From: Sphingobacterium sp. CZ-UAM | GTDB lineage: Bacteria > Bacteroidota > Bacteroidia > Sphingobacteriales > Sphingobacteriaceae | Length of the DNA stretch: 64,000 bases | Assembly (NCBI RefSeq): GCF_002000245.1 | Contig: NZ_MTCM01000002.1 | Location: 434,001 to 498,000 of the forward strand | Reading direction: 5' to 3' | Shown: positions 63,110-64,000 of the stretch, piece after piece | How positions within the stretch are numbered: the stretch's first letter is position 1 | How the letters are laid out: each line of letters opens with the position of its first letter | Notes under the pieces: generated by a model | What the model was told of the DNA's origin: nothing | The model's input: the letters and a program-made list of their open reading frames with translations, nothing else | The model's database searches: none | Program-made: the position numbers and the translations under genes

Positions 63110-63805
63110 CTATTGTTCCAATAAAGCCAGCAGTTCTTTTGCGGTCTCTTCGGATGAACCGGGATTTTGACCGGTGATCAATTTACCATCTTTGACCACA
63201 TGACTGCTCCAATCTACACCTTTACTGTAGTGTCCACCAAGTTTGACCAGTTCATCTTCCACTAGGAAAGGGACCACGTCGGTCAGCTGTACAGCTTCTT
63301 CCTCCGAATTTGAAAAGCCCGTTACCCTTTTGCCCTGTACCAATGGACTGCCATCGGTATCCTTGACAAACCGGAAAACACCTGGTGCGTGACATACGGC
63401 AGCTACAGGCTTATCATGTTTCCAGAATGATTCGATCAAGGCAATCGAAGTTTTGTCATTGGCAAGATCCCAAAGTGGGCCATGGCCACCGGGGTAGAAT
63501 ATCGCATCATAATCTTGCTCTTTAACGTTGCTTAGGGCCAGGCTGTTTGCAAGCTTGTTCTGAAGTTCCATATCTGCGTCGAAACGTCTTGTGGCTGCTG
63601 TCTGGAAATCAGGAAGTGCGCTTTTGGGATCTATAGGTGGTTGGCCACCTTTTGGGGATGCGATTGTTACTTCGATTCCGGCGTCATGCAAAACGTAGTA
63701 GGGCGCAGCAAATTCCTCCACCCAAAAGCCAGTTTTTTCTCCTGTATCTCCCAATTGATCATGTGATGTAAGTACAACCAACACTTTTAATTTGTCTTTT
63801 TTCAT
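63110..63805 (-). CDS. DJ-1/PfpI-superfamily (Hsp31-like) glutamine-amidotransferase-type protein
   Basis: 231 aa. Nucleophile elbow AVCHAPG with Cys138 and His139, oxyanion region FYPGGHGPLWDL, and the N-terminal GFWVEEFAAPYYVL with Glu30/Glu31 as acidic partner, typical of Hsp31-type glyoxalase/chaperone members. VTIASPKGGQPPIDP is a family block. Likely handles methylglyoxal or damaged protein; the exact reaction is inferred. Single gene with terminator. Confidence 0.9.
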   Translation of the reverse strand: MKKDKLKVLVVLTSHDQLGDTGEKTGFWVEEFAAPYYVLHDAGIEVTIASPKGGQPPIDPKSALPDFQTAATRRFDADMELQNKLANSLALSNVKEQDYDAIFYPGGHGPLWDLANDKTSIALIESFWKHDKPVAAVCHAPGVFRFVKDTDGSPLVQGKRVTGFSNSEEEAVQLTDVVPFLVEDELVKLGGHYSKGVDWSSHVVKDGKLITGQNPGSSEETAKELLALLEQ

Positions 63806-63919
63806 ATCTTAACTTGTTCTAAGCGGCGATGAAGCTATTTCATCAATCAGTTCCATCTATTAAAAAATTAACCATTTAACACGATAGTACAAAGTAGGGG
63901 ATAATTCGTAAGATCCCTA

Positions 63920-63972
63920 TGTGATATACATCACATTTTAAGGAATGGTTTGTTTTGGTGATATAGGTCACA
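63920..63972. promoter_or_regulatory. Tandem Crp/Fnr-like sites at the window edge
   Basis: TGTGATATACATCACA (63920-63935) is a perfect TGTGA-N6-TCACA. GGTGATATAGGTCACA (63957-63972) differs by one base; the centres are 37 bp apart. They are 115-165 nt upstream of the PfpI-like start, or belong to a gene beyond 64000. Confidence 0.5.
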
Positions 63973-64000
63973 TTATTTGCTGTGATAAAGCCGGCTGAGC

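Overview
The window reads as ordinary chromosome of a Bacteroidota bacterium, most likely Sphingobacteriaceae (Sphingobacterium-like). The grounds are two SusC/SusD pairs, an ECF sigma/FecR pair, FISUMP and fimbrillin-like lipoproteins, GLPGLI and DUF4382 proteins, a split KdpD, and promoters of the TTTG / TANNTTTG type. I see no rRNA, tRNA, CRISPR array, complete insertion sequence or prophage. The genus is inference.

Layout: 1-4.6 kb holds the 3' part of a SusC gene plus its SusD, closed by a terminator. 4.8-8.1 kb holds an MscS-type channel and a secreted protein. 8.3-16.8 kb is a regulated uptake locus: ECF sigma, FecR anti-sigma, SusC with STN signalling domain, SusD and a TlpA-like thioredoxin. 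16.8-25.4 kb is a surface-lipoprotein island. Two divergent paralogous lipoproteins are each paired with a short peptide gene of one family (64 and 57 aa), followed by a stand-alone DNA-binding domain, a single-domain response regulator, a TPR-membrane-HTH regulator carrying the same DNA-binding domain, and the decayed 3' end of another FISUMP gene. 25.8-27.8 kb has two AraC regulators. 27.9-31.7 kb is a three-gene operon: small secreted peptide, GLPGLI protein, TonB-dependent receptor-like barrel. 32.1-33.1 kb is an HTH/pentapeptide-repeat fusion.

33.3-41.4 kb is a kdp potassium-uptake operon on the minus strand: two tiny membrane ORFs, a 127-aa protein, kdpF, kdpA, kdpB, kdpC, then KdpD as two genes (sensor domain and histidine kinase). 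No KdpE is present. 41.9-44.4 kb is an arsenic operon (arsR, DUF6428-like, arsC-like, acr3) with a duplicated 19-bp operator. 44.9-49.1 kb holds secreted and barrel proteins and a LytS/LytTR-type pair. 49.2-51.2 kb is a radical-SAM DNA repair/modification pair. 51.4-63.8 kb is a series of single genes: a lipoprotein, a PNPOx-like protein, a GH2 hydrolase, small stress-type proteins, an acyl-CoA desaturase, a PIG-L deacetylase, a DUF4382 lipoprotein and a PfpI/Hsp31-like protein.

The best candidate for something undescribed is the island at 17.4-25.4 kb. The two divergent lipoprotein/peptide units carry the same 20-bp direct-repeat box (GTGATA twice at 11-bp spacing, 17/20 identical), each exactly 30 nt upstream of a TANNTTTG-like -7 element and each oriented toward its own gene. 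A weaker third copy sits upstream of the stand-alone DNA-binding domain gene. The peptides share a leader-like block ending GIAAGS and have divergent acidic, Trp-ending tails. Together this looks like a small co-regulated surface-protein/peptide regulon; its function is unknown.
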